This document shows, piece after piece, positions 25,911 through 36,505 of a stretch of DNA of 64,000 nt (within the stretch, counting starts at the first letter, position 1; each line of letters begins with the position of its first letter). This stretch comes from Camarhynchus parvulus (Eukaryota; Chordata; Aves; Passeriformes; Thraupidae), in the NCBI RefSeq assembly GCF_901933205.1, contig NC_044581.1, forward strand, positions 11,902,001-11,966,000. Reading direction: 5' to 3'. The position numbers and the translations under genes were made by a program. The notes below the pieces were generated by a model. That model was not told where the DNA came from. It saw only the letters and a list, made by a program, of their open reading frames with translations, and did not search any database.

Positions 25911-26103
25911 GCTGTGTGTGTCTGTAGGTCTGTCTGTGTGGGGCAGGAATGCTGTGTGTGTCTGTAGGTCTGTCTGTGTGGGGCAGGAGTGCTGTGTGTG
26001 TCTGTAGGTCTGTCTGTGTGGGGCAGGAGTGCTGCGTGTGTCTGTAAGTCTGCCTGTGTGGGACAGGAGCGCTGTGTGTGTCTGTAGGTCTGTCTGTGGG
26101 GGG
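25911..26103. repeat. Minisatellite, 40-bp unit, about 4.8 copies
   Basis: The unit starts GCTGTGTGTGTCTGTAGGTC and ends GTGTGGGGCAGGAGT. Copies begin at 25911, 25951, 25991, 26031 and 26071, the last truncated. The first three are almost identical. The fourth carries several substitutions (GCTGCG, GTAAGTCTGCC, GGGACAGGAGC). Because 40 is not a multiple of three, each strand cycles through all frames as a 40-residue pattern. This explains the long open frames of up to 190 codons on the minus strand. High copy identity points to recent expansion. Confidence 0.95.
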
Positions 26104-26360
26104 CTGACCAGCACTCCTGGGATCCCAGTACAGCTCCCAGCCCACCTAGCATGGATCACACCATGGGCTTGGTGCTCCATAGCAGTTTATCCTTCTGCAC
26201 ACAAAAAATGGAGATGCTGAGCAGATGATGCCTCACTTCAGCACTGTGGGGATCACAGGGAGCAGTGCTCCATGGCCAGGCACATGAACCTGATGGAGTC
26301 ACTGGAGCCAGGCACAGCTGTGCCCTGGGGTCCTGCCCTCTGTGAGCTCAGGTGAAAGCC
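26104..26360. other. GC-richer spacer between two minisatellites
   Basis: This unique sequence contains no copy of either repeat unit and no gene that I recognise. It is part of the 25.9-26.8 kb GC-rich island. Confidence 0.6.
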
Positions 26361-26604
26361 TGGCTCTGCACCAGGGTCAGGGTCTGTTCCTGGCTCTGCA
26401 CCAGGGTCAGGGTCTGTTTCTGGGCCTGCACCAGGGTCAGGGTCTGTTCCTGGCTCTGCACCAGGGTCAGGGTCTGTTTCTGGGCCTGCACCAGGGTCTG
26501 GGTCAGTTCCTGGGCCTGCACCAGGGTCTGGGTCAGTTCCTGGGCCTGCACCAGGGTCTGGGTCTGTTCCTGCCTCTGCACCAGGGCCTGTTCCTGGCTC
26601 TGCA
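26361..26604. repeat. Minisatellite, 30-bp unit, about 8 copies
   Basis: The unit is TGGCTCTGCACCAGGGTCAG plus GGTCTGTTCC. Copies begin every 30 bases from 26361 to 26571. The last is shortened by six bases and followed by a partial unit at 26595-26604. Variants fall in blocks: TGGCTCTGCA versus TGGGCCTGCA heads alternate in copies 2-5, giving a 60-bp higher-order period, and GTCAGTTCC tails occur in copies 5 and 6. Because 30 is divisible by three, several frames stay open as decapeptide repeats on each strand (for example the PDPGAGPGTD type on minus), with no evidence of translation. Repeated GGG runs give weak G-quadruplex potential. Confidence 0.95.
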
Positions 26605-26830
26605 GTCAAATGCTGCATTCCCGATGGAGGAGCTGCACTTGAGCTGCCCTGAGGCTGTCCCCACTGTCACAGGCTGTGGCTGGCACCCCTCAGTGAGGGC
26701 CAGCCCCTGAGGTGCTGCAGCCCTGGCTGGAAGGGCTGGAGCCTCCATGGCTGAGGGGCTGCTCTGTGTCCGGCGCTCTGACTCGTGGCAGTCCCTGCTC
26801 ACACCCTGCCCAGCTGTAATTAATGCACGT
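26605..26830. other. GC-rich flank of the 30-bp minisatellite
   Basis: This unique GC-rich sequence has a few CpG (GTCCGGCGCTCTGACTCG near 26768-26785), too few for a CpG island. Overlapping open frames on both strands carry no recognised domain. Composition falls back to AT-rich at about 26815. Confidence 0.55.
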
Positions 26831-29089
26831 TGTTTCGGTGCACAGCAATGTCTGACTAAGCAGGTGCCTGCATTTAGGCTGTAAAACAGGAATTAATAGA
26901 GCAGTGGTTAATATTTAGTTAAAAATCACAATTCCTCAGTATTTCCGTTCACAATTTTTGCAACTTGAAGCAAAGTTGTGTCTGTAATTCTGTATCCAGA
27001 GGGAAAAAGTTTCTGTTGGTTAACAGTTCTACCAGCTCTCTTTGTTTTCCATTAGCCTGGATGAAGAAAGTATCTTAATTTTTAAAACTCCCATTTAACT
27101 AATTTCCCACCTTCTCTGCTCCAACATATCTACATTTTATAAATTGAATTGGTGCTATTTTCACACTGTGCTTAAGGTGTTTCTTCCTTATATGAGAAGC
27201 TATATATAAGCTGCAAGGTGTTAAAGCCAGTAATTGTTACTGGTGTTTTTCTTTCTAAAGTAATATAAAGGACATGATCAATTAATAGACTGATATAATA
27301 TCAAAACCGAGGAATTTTCCCAGATCTCTGAAAAATCATACATTCCACTAAGATCTGTGTAAGGGGGGAGATCCTCATAATATATTTACCTTTATTGTAG
27401 GTGCAGGTGGTTTAAGTGTGGTGCTCTGGTTTAGATTCCAGAGCAAATAGGTTACCTATGATATTATCATTCCCAGGAATATATTGCAAAGCAGTGTCTT
27501 TCTCAAGCAATGTGGGTAAAGGGTTCACTCTGTCCCCCGTGCTCATCTGCTTGAATGCTTTTCCCAAGCTCCAGATCAATCTTTAACTCCTCACTTTTAA
27601 ATTAAGATGAAATACCATGGAGAAGAAAGGGAACATAAATACTTCCAAAATTCTAGGAAATAGGTTTTCTCACTTTTCCCTCTCCTAAGCAAGATACTTA
27701 AAATTAAGAAGCCCATGAAGTCTTCTCTCTGCTGGATCAGGTATTTCCAAATTTTTGGAACCAATCTCGATTTTTTTTCAGCAGAATGGGTTTTTTTTTC
27801 AAGAAATACTCCAGTTCTTTACAGAGTCTTCAATTCAGTACCTGAGACATTTTGCGATGGGCCTGGGAAGTCTGTCAAAGTAGAAAATTTTGAAAAAAAA
27901 CCAGTATCATCAGAATTTTCCTTTTATAGGTACCCTGCCCTGCTCTTTGCATGGTGTCTTGCACAATTAATCTCTCTGAATCTGAACTGGGCTTCCTCTG
28001 TACCTCAAACCATCCAGCTCTGCAGAGCTGCTGTTATTCTTCTGTCAGAGGCTGTTTCTGCAGCACAGATGGAGGGTAACTTTATATTCAAAAGTTAAAA
28101 GGTGGAAAGAGTTTGGCTTTTGGGGGGACTTGAACTTATTTACATCTTCAGCATACTTGAAATTGCTGTTGAAATACCTACCAGTGTGTTCATGAAACGT
28201 CCTAGTTGAAGGAATGCATTTTAAGCAAATGCCCTCTCCCAGGTTAATGATTAGCACTGTGAGAATTCAGCCTGGTATTTACTGTATCATGACACAAGTA
28301 AATTGAACTCCAAGCAAGTAATTATCTATTTTTGTTTTAAAGTATGCAATGCCAAATTATTAACTTTTGCGGTAGAGGAGTAGTAAAAACAAGGGTCAGG
28401 CAGTACCCACAGAGTCTAGTGAGACTCATTTGTTCACACCCACTATGTCAAAAACAATGTTCTTATAGTGGGCTTCCTGTTTCCAAGGCAATATATAAAT
28501 CATTATATACATTTTAAAAAAATACATCCCTGTCTTCATTATTGTATTAAAAAATAATCCTTACATTCTCTATCTATTGCTCTCTCTTCATCATAGCAAA
28601 CTGTGCCTTCTGTTTACGTTTCAGTGGACAAATCAATTCATCTATTTTCCTGCCAGATTTTGGTCTGATCACAAACATGTCAGCTCTGTGCCTATTAAAA
28701 TCAGAATTTTCAGCCTTATTAATTCTGTAGAAGGGGGCTTTACTTCGCTAGAAAAGTACTTATTTTTCTTGAAATGAAAATATTACCTTTGAGGAAAGAT
28801 GTTGCCTGGAATATTCTGCCTGAAATGTGAATGCTTCAGAAAATTACAAGCATATAAAATTTTCAGAATTTAGATTAGAAGAAAAATACTTGGACATTAT
28901 CAACTCTGCCACTGCACCTAAGCCTCCCAGTCTGCAAAGACTTTAAGGTTCTAATTCCATTTTGCAATTCCCAATATTTTTCACAGTAAGCTAGCACTGT
29001 TGAAAGGCTCAAAGGTGCTTCACCTAATTTTCCTTCTATCTCCAGACAGTATATGGCCAAGTTATTTAGATACAAATAAGCTTGAGAAT
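26831..29089. other. AT-rich non-coding DNA
   Basis: T-runs flank 27771-27800. A 127-codon plus frame at 27715-28098 crosses them and looks like a chance frame, with no domain recognised and mixed composition. No transposon is seen. Confidence 0.6.
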
Positions 29090-29330
29090 ATCACCAAATC
29101 CATTCTAATTTCATTCATGCCTTGGAGATAATAATTTAAAGAGCTAGTCACTGCTTGCAATTAAGCATGGAGAAAATAGATCTGTCCCATAATTTATGTC
29201 TGCAAAGGTTGGGCTGGATTTGTAATTAATGTTTGCTCCTTTTAATGAAATACTCCAAAGGTCTGCACTTCTGTCATTCATGGAGGTAATTTTTCAATTG
29301 ATTAGTAAAATAATACTTGAAAAGTAAATG
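29090..29330. promoter_or_regulatory. Candidate conserved non-coding element
   Basis: The stretch holds several TAATTTA/TAATTAA/CAATTGATTAG homeodomain-type words and CAATTAAGCATGGAG, without simple-repeat content. The texture resembles vertebrate ultraconserved-type enhancers. Conservation has not been measured. Confidence 0.25.
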
Positions 29331-29750
29331 CACCTGCTTTAGCACAGAAATGTCTTAGTCAAGTAGAGACAATGATTGGAGTGCTAAAAAAATATCATTT
29401 CAATACAGTAGAGACTGGAGTTTTACTCCTCCAGAATTCAGAACTCCCACTAAAGAGAAAAAAAAAAAAGGTAATTAAACCTCCAACAACTTCCTCAGCA
29501 TGCTTTCATCCAGTTTAATTCCTGGGTGGTTTTCAGCATAGCTAAATACTTCTAGGAGCACACGCCTGAGCTGCAAGTGAAATATGTCTGGAAAGCATAT
29601 GTTACAGCAAGATATAATTTTTGTATTTGTGTACCTTAGTATTTTTGGAGGGCATGATCAATTCATTTCACTTTGGAAATTTGTTTTCATTTTGGATAAA
29701 CACGTAAAATTTGACAGCTCAGTTAGATTCTATTCTTATTTCCTTTTCAG
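29331..29750. other. AT-rich non-coding DNA ending in a strong 3' splice-like site
   Basis: An A12 run lies at 29458-29469. The last 30 bases (TTCTATTCTTATTTCCTTTTCAG, ending 29750) form one of the best polypyrimidine-AG signals in the window. Confidence 0.55.
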
Positions 29751-29880
29751 GATCGAACATCTTCAAACCTGCAGAGTGGCAAGACTTAAGAGTTAGGTTC
29801 CAGCAGCCACTGGTTTAAAATGGCTGGAAATGTCCTTTCTACAAAGAACCCACTATCAAAGCAAATGAAATAAAATAACA
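29751..29880 (+). other. Possible terminal exon (unproven)
   Basis: After the strong 3' splice-like site ending at 29750, the phase-2-skip frame is open for 21 codons (SNIFKPAEWQDLRVRFQQPL then V) and stops at TAA 29816-29818. An AATAAA polyadenylation hexamer lies at 29869-29874. The other two frames stop after 12 and 14 codons. The arrangement is that of a short last coding exon. The open part is only 65 bases, well within chance, and I do not recognise the peptide. Confidence 0.15.
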
Positions 29881-30404
29881 AGCCACCTCTGCCTGTTCTT
29901 AGGAAATTGATAAGGGATTTCTTTGAATTAATCACTCCAAAAAGCATGTTTGATGATTTCTGCTGCTTTGTTAATTTAGTCATTGTGACCCAAAGTTTAC
30001 TAATCCTCTACTCCCCAGATCTCACACTTTGTAGGAGTGAGTATTCTGGGAATTGACTGCAAGTTGACCAGACAGGATGCAGAACAGAAGCCACAGTCTG
30101 TGCCAGATTCCTTGAGGGCCACAGACATGGTGATTCCAGAGGTTTTGGACCTTGTGTCACCTGGGACAAGGATTTTGCTTTCAGAGACAAGCAGGAGAAG
30201 GGAATAGGTGTGGTGAGAGGAGCCCTTATCCAGTGCTCAGCCTCATGGAGCAGAGCAATCCAGACAGTGCAGCAGGGGGATGAGAGTCATTAGAACACTT
30301 AACTTTAAAGATAAAAGTTTATCATTTTAATGCTGCAGTTTTAAGTGTTTGAGTCATCTGAAGGATCCAGCTCTTATTAAAGCATGAGCAAAGCAGCACC
30401 TCAG
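29881..30404. other. Non-coding DNA
   Basis: A moderately GC-rich patch lies at 30060-30290. Its frames are no more than about 65 codons. No element is recognised. Confidence 0.6.
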
Positions 30405-30567
30405 GACTTATAAAAACCTGCACCTTGAACTTAGTGTAACTCCCATTAAAGTCGATGGATGCTGAGTCAGACCTTAATTCTTCTTGCATCTTAGAGATTC
30501 AAAAGGTGAAAATCCTGGCACTACTGATGTTTTGCCATTGACCTCACAGGGTCAGGATTTCATGCTA
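30405..30567. repeat. Two adjacent relics of ancient palindromic repeats
   Basis: GTGTAACTCCCATTAAAGTC (30434-30453) followed by GATGG and GAGTCAGACC resembles the core of the repeat seen near 6.24 kb. About 50 bases on, GTGAAAATCCTGGCAC (30506-30521) and GGGTCAGGATTTCATGC (near 30549-30565) are imperfect inverted arms around TTTTGCCATTGACCTCACAG. From memory this matches a common archosaur/turtle repeat with GCCAGGATTTCACC-type ends and a CATTGACTTCAATGG core. The exact family name is not known to me. Both copies are heavily diverged, so insertion is old. Confidence 0.5.
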
Positions 30568-33500
30568 AAAGCCATAAAATGGCACTGACATTTCGTCATT
30601 GCTGTCTTGGATCAGATTCATAACAGTGACCCAGGAGACAAAAATCTCCATAATCCATTACTACTGTGCATCTACCCAACACTGTCTCACCACCTTCTAC
30701 CTTCTTTAAAGAGAGGGAATAATCTATAATTTGAGCTGCCTTTATTTTGACTCAAGTGAAGAGGAATGGAAAAATCTTACTATTCATTTTTCAATCACAC
30801 AATTTTAATGTTCTAAGTAAATTCTTGATTATTTTATGTTAATTTAATTGGGAAATTCTCTTTTGGAAATGAAGAGGTTTTGTTGGATGATTTGCTTTTA
30901 ATTTTTTTTTCAATACCTGTTCAAAAAGGCTTTTTAGTAAAACTGGAGGGCAAATTTCAGATTTATAGCACTATTGAATGAAATGCTTATGATTAGCAGT
31001 GAGAACTATGAGGAGTTTATATAATTTCTTAATGATCCTTAACAAAATATTTCATTAAAGAGCAGGTGGAAAGATAATCTTGATTAATAAAAGGAAATCA
31101 GGAAATTAACTGATTTCTGTAATGCAAGAGTACTTGCAATGTGTGATAGTTACCACATACCATTACCAGTTAGATACAATAAACTGATAAAACACAAAAT
31201 TATTCTGCCCTGCCCCATTAAATTTTCACATTACAAATGCAAAATATTGGCTGTGCATTACAGATGATAAAAGTAATAGATTCCAAGTTCACAGATACAA
31301 ATGTACTGAAAAATACAATTTAAAATTTGTGTAGGAAATTTATATTATATGTAACATGGCTGCTTTGGCATAGGTCATTGTATTACTTTGTGGTAGTCCC
31401 TTTGTCCAATGCTTTCAGTTATAATTCTGTTTCTTTCTTTTGGCAAAGCTTGGTCACTTCTTAGCTTTGGTTTTATAACTTTCCTTGTAGTAATAGTCTT
31501 GCTACTCTACTGGAATCAATGGGTTTGATGTCTTTAAATCCAGGCATAGCTTCAGCTGGGGGGGAGGATCTGCTTATTAAAGCAATAGATGTTTATATTT
31601 GGAACTGAAAAAAACCTGCTTGTGAGTTTTGTGCAAAATTTCCTTCCTTTAAATTTCTCTTTGTTAAATAACTGCAGATCTTGAGATGTTAGGGGTACTC
31701 ACATTACCTAACTTGGTTTCTCTGACCTCGTTCTGGAGAAGTCTATGGAGACTAATTTTAAAATCTCCCCTGTATTCCTAGAGGAAAGTGGTGTGATCAT
31801 TCCTGTACCCTGAGAGCATTTCTGACTTTACTGGAGCAGTTTGGGCTTTCCACCCTCAGCGAGGCCTTGGTGTCCTCTGAGTTTTATGCAGTGAAGATCC
31901 AAGTCAGGAGTGGTATATTATTTCTAAGAAATGCGTATTTAAACACAGGTTAATAGTAAGATTTTAACTGTTTGCTTTCCTGTTAACATTAATGAAAGCA
32001 TATATTTGTATGCTGTACCTTTGAAAATTAATTTCCTGGACTTCTCTAGGGGTATAGGGGTTGTGTACAATGCATCGTTTTTCCTTGTGTTATTTATTAA
32101 TGGAGGTGTATAATCTAGTAGCAACTCCCTTTGTGCACAATTTTTTCAGCTTTTTAAGTCACTTTAGTTGTGCTGAACTTTGAGATGAGAATGAAGCCCT
32201 CTTTGTCTTTGTTGGGGGTTTTTCTTAGAGCATGAAGCATGTTTACTTCCAGAACACTGTGTAAATATCACTTAAAGAGGTGCTTTGCAAATAAGCTATT
32301 ATGGTACTAAAGAAAACATTGATTAGTTTTAAATGGCAGTAACAATTCAAGTGTATGTAAAGACAGGTGTATTTTCTTTTGAGGTTAAGCCTCTGAATTT
32401 AATAACTGAAGGAAAAATACAATAAGATGTAATAGAAGAAGCTTCTGTAAAGTACATTATGCCATTATGACTGCCATAACTACAACTGCCTTACAAGACC
32501 ATGGCATGTTTTCTCCTCAGATAAAACAAAACTATTTTTATTACTTGGAGTTTTTTTGAAAAATGTACTATTTGGAAAAAGTTGTATGCTTTGTGATGAT
32601 TCTGTTGATTCAGAAAACCAGTCTGCTGTTTCAGGATATCTGAAAATTCAAGACACCATTGAAATGAATACAGTATGCAACTGAAGCAATCTATTTCTTT
32701 TTAGCTTTGTCAAAGTCGAATTCAAATATGAAAACTGTTTTAGGGGACATCTTTGTGAGTTCCCTCAATTAAATCATGTTGCATTTTGTTTAACATAACA
32801 AGACCAGAATTATTAGAAGAGAGATTTTGGCTGTGTATGGTGCAGTTTAGCTTGGTGAATTGCATAAGTTATTAACTGTCTAGATCAGAGCCCAGGTGCC
32901 TTATTCACAGAACCTGTGTGCTGGAAAGGTCCTGTGTGATGATTGTGCCTACGTAGTCAAATTTCATGCAAAAGGGAATACTGCAACCTCTTCTTCATCA
33001 CACGAAATAGACCAAGTAGAATTACAATTATAGTAGTAAAGATTCAGATTAGACTTAAAAAAGTAGGGATATTAACTAAGAGGTTGTACTGTATTAGGCT
33101 CAAAACTGTAATGAGGAAAGGTGGTGGGAAGGTGTTTGGCTTATGGAACATTTTTTCTGTTAGTGGAAACCACAGTCTGATCCATAGTTCAGAGAGCTGG
33201 GTGCAGTTCCAGTCAGAGGCACATTTTAATTGTGGTGGAGTAAAGGTTCCCTCGTATGAAAGAAATGTCATGGTTAAAGTATAAACATGAAGTGTAAGTT
33301 TTAAGAATGACTTTCCACAAAGAAAGAGTCCCAAGAGTCCCTTGTTGTTCCTTGTGGGGTGTAGGTTAGGAAAGAGTGCTGCAGTTGGATACAACCATTT
33401 AATTAATGTGCATCTTGTTTGCTCAAATCATGGCTGTAACTCCTCTGAGTGTTGCAGCTCTTTGTGTTTCATACCAAATTTTCTGAAGTCACTCAATCTG

Positions 33501-34580
33501 TTTTCCATGGATGCTGGTGTGTTATACACGTACGTGCACTTTCATTTGCAGTGACTTCTGATCTAGCATAGTTTTGTAAAGACCTCCAGCTCAGTAGTAT
33601 TAAAGATGATAAATGAATAGATAAATCCAAGGGGAAACTACTAAAGCTAATAGTGAGGAGTTTTTTTGCATAAAATAACCCTGGTTTCCAATATTTTACA
33701 AAGTCCCTTCTCAGTTAATGTGTGCTGATAAAGATCCATTCTATACAACAATTTCCTCTCATCTTGTGACCCCATATCTGCAGATTTTCCTTATGTCTAT
33801 TCCTCTTAAAATCCAATTTTCTAGTTATACTAGTATTTATTAAAAGCTTGACTGTAAGGTCTTTGTTTACCCAAAGATCTATTTTTATCATAACTGTTTA
33901 TAATGATTAAACCTCAACAACTTAAACACTTTACACAAAATAATGTATTTTCAATAAATTGAAATATTAACCAATCATATGTAATGGTTCAGTTCCAGCA
34001 AATGGATTGCTAGAAATCCTTAGGGTTTCATATAAATTGAAAACTGTATTGACTGACCAGGCTGCACTCGAATTGCATTGCATTTGGATCAAAAAGCATA
34101 GAAAAAGTTCTCATTATAGTTCCCTGACATTAATTTGAGCATTTTTATATGTGTGTCCTATTAAGTACTTTAAGTGCTTTTTGATAATTGTGCTTTGTAG
34201 TTTTTACAGCACTTCAGCCTATTCCCAGTTCAATTTCCTCTTTTATCCGATGTTTGAAATATTGATTTCTGACAGATAAAAGCAAACCTTATAATCTCAG
34301 CAGCATGCAATAAGTGAGTAAGAGGGGGCTACAGAATGCATCAGGGAATGGTCATATTTGAAACCGTCTTTGTTTTATTACATTTCGTCAACAGAATTTA
34401 CTTACTGCTTGCTGGTATTTATGTAAAAGCAGGACTCCTGATAGTCCAGTGATATTAGCAGCTCCTGGTATACTTTTGCATTTAGTAAGATAAAAGAAGA
34501 AACTCCCTTGGTGGTTGATGATTGCAGCTGCTTAAACTGCTGTCAACTGGCTTGAAGTAACTGTGATTTATCTTCCTCAG
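30568..34580. other. Long AT-rich non-coding interval
   Basis: Two frames of 113 and 116 codons on opposite strands overlap at 32943-33394, which argues that neither is a gene. A weak ATTGACTTCAATGG-like word (ACTGGAATCAATGGG) at about 31511 may be another ancient repeat trace. Nothing else is recognised. Confidence 0.6.
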
Positions 34581-34675
34581 ATTGTGCAGCGTTGTGTCCG
34601 TGAACTTCCAGAGTTTGCATTAAAAAGTGACAGAACATCAGAGTGCCAGAAGCTTCTCATATTGTGGCCCTGAAG
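34581..34675 (+). other. Possible exon, coding unlikely
   Basis: A good acceptor (GATTTATCTTCCTCAG ending 34580) and a fair donor (GAAG/GTAAAA at 34675/34676) bound 95 bases. Only one frame is open for most of it (starting IVQRCVRELPEFALKSD) and it meets TGA five bases before the donor, so it would fit only a non-coding RNA exon or an untranslated exon. Coincidence is the simplest view. Confidence 0.12.
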
Positions 34676-36359
34676 GTAAAAGCAAAAGAAACTGTCTTGG
34701 TCTGTGTTTGGGAACACTGTCCAAAATCTCTGCAAAGCTCCTGTGACATGAAAGAGATCTTTAAGAAATGGGTTGGGATTTTGAGCATGGACTAAATATA
34801 CAATTAAGAGATGCTAAGGAGTAGCACTGGTGCTTTACATGTTTTCAGCGTGTTTCTTCTGTAATTTCTAAAAACTAGAAAGAGGAATCCAATGCCATGA
34901 ATAGTTAATAGTATGCTAAGAATTCAGTTTGCATTTATTTCCTTTTCATTATCTGATGTAATCCAATGTCTCACAAGTAACATTGCATTAAACATCCCTA
35001 CTCAGCTCCATTAGCACCCACAGTAAACAAGCAGAATATACAGGGAATCAGCTGCAGTATTTTCTCTGAAGTCCTGAAAATTCAGAATGCTGTTTTAGAA
35101 GGCGAGGGAAGTTCCTCAGGTTACACAGTAGCTTTGGCAATCAATAGTAAATTCTATCAAAGTGACAATGGAAGGGCATCTCCATCCTGAGCACCAGGTT
35201 AGGAGGAAGCTGAGTATCTTTCTCTTGAGGCATACATTTCTAAGAGGGATTGATGTACCTGACAACACAAGCAGGTGAAATAAAGGAGGGAGAAATATGA
35301 TTCTTAATAATGTAGACATTTTTAAGATGAACACATAGATTTTATTCAACCCCAAATTAGCAATTGTTAATTCAGAAACATCTTTTTGGGCTCAATCCTA
35401 GAAACAGTTAAAATTACTATCTTGAGTCTAGATCTTCCCACACCTGGGTATAGAATGGTTTTCAAACAAAAGACATTTAAATTCATTTTAGTGAATTTTG
35501 ATTATTATAGACTGGAGCTGGAATTCTGCCAGTCACTTAGCAGAAGTTTACTCTCCAATCAATTCAAGCTTTCATTACTAAGGAATTAGTGTTTAAAGTT
35601 TTAAGTGATAAGCACTTAACTGTGTTCTAGAAATAGTGTCTTGGTGGTATATGTGCAGGTTGCTGTCCTGTATGTTCCCATATATACAAGTATTAATACA
35701 AAGATTCTGCAGTGGGTGAGTAACTGTAGACCATCTCCATTAGAATTTCAAAGGAGCTACTTAGCATTTTTCATATTGGATAAGTTATTTACAGTTCACT
35801 ATTTAAAGGAAAAAGCATTGGAAAAGGTTTATCTTCTAATAAATCAAGACCATTATGGCATCAAGTCACAAAGCCTGAAGGTATAGAGGCAGTTGCAGAA
35901 GCTGTGTCTTGCAAAATATTATGTATACTGTATTATATTGGGTAGCTGAATTTAAAGGGTTTTTATGAAGAATTATAAACAATTAGAAATGGAAAAGTAC
36001 AATGTGGAAAACATAGCACTGATAATTTTTGGTTGGGGTTCTTGTGGCACTCAGGTTGGGAAACAAGCTATTGAATACATCATCTGATATTTTCTAGTGG
36101 CCTCTTTGAATCTGACACTGTAAATAATGCTGCAGGCATGCACATTCCAGTAGTATAGCTGATAGAACTATCTCAATGCTTTTATCTCTGAAATTTCATT
36201 TTAAAATTTGAACCTCAGTGTTGCAGCTGATGGCACTGAGCAGACCAAACTAATGCTGGTAAAACTCAGGTGTTGAACAGCTTCACAAGACTAGGCTGTA
36301 ATATCCCTAACCTTGTATATGGGAAGGATTGTGCTGGCTTCAAACATCTATTTTGTTGC
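34676..36359. other. AT-rich non-coding DNA
   Basis: Short frames up to 81 codons lie on both strands. There is no repeat family and no structured element beyond common low-complexity T and A runs. Confidence 0.65.
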
Positions 36360-36505
36360 TTTATTTGATGGGAGACAATGTCTTTGTGTAAAACAAAGAA
36401 AATTAATCAGAGATAATTCGTCAGACAAGCTCAGAGCAAGTTCAAGTGTGCAAGTGCCTGTGATTAAATAGACATGCAGCTACCTATTTAACCTAAAATG
36501 TCTGT
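36360..36505. promoter_or_regulatory. Candidate conserved non-coding element
   Basis: AAAATTAATCAGAGATAATTCG and GTGATTAAATAGACATGCAGC combine homeodomain, GATA-like and POU-like words with a retained CpG. The stretch has no simple sequence. The call is based on texture only. Confidence 0.22.

Noticed and set aside
25608..26180. 190-codon minus open frame, the longest in the window, plus two shorter overlapping ones
   Set aside because: Its repetitive core is the 40-bp minisatellite read through all three frames. The same amino-acid pattern appears in every minus frame, so openness reflects periodicity, not coding.
25911..26604. CRISPR-like array
   Set aside because: Units are head-to-tail with no unique spacers, and the sequence is eukaryotic in character.
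26342..26710. 122-codon plus frame with HQGQGLFLAL-type repeats
   Set aside because: The 30-bp unit has no stop in several frames on each strand. No flanking coding sequence or domain supports translation.
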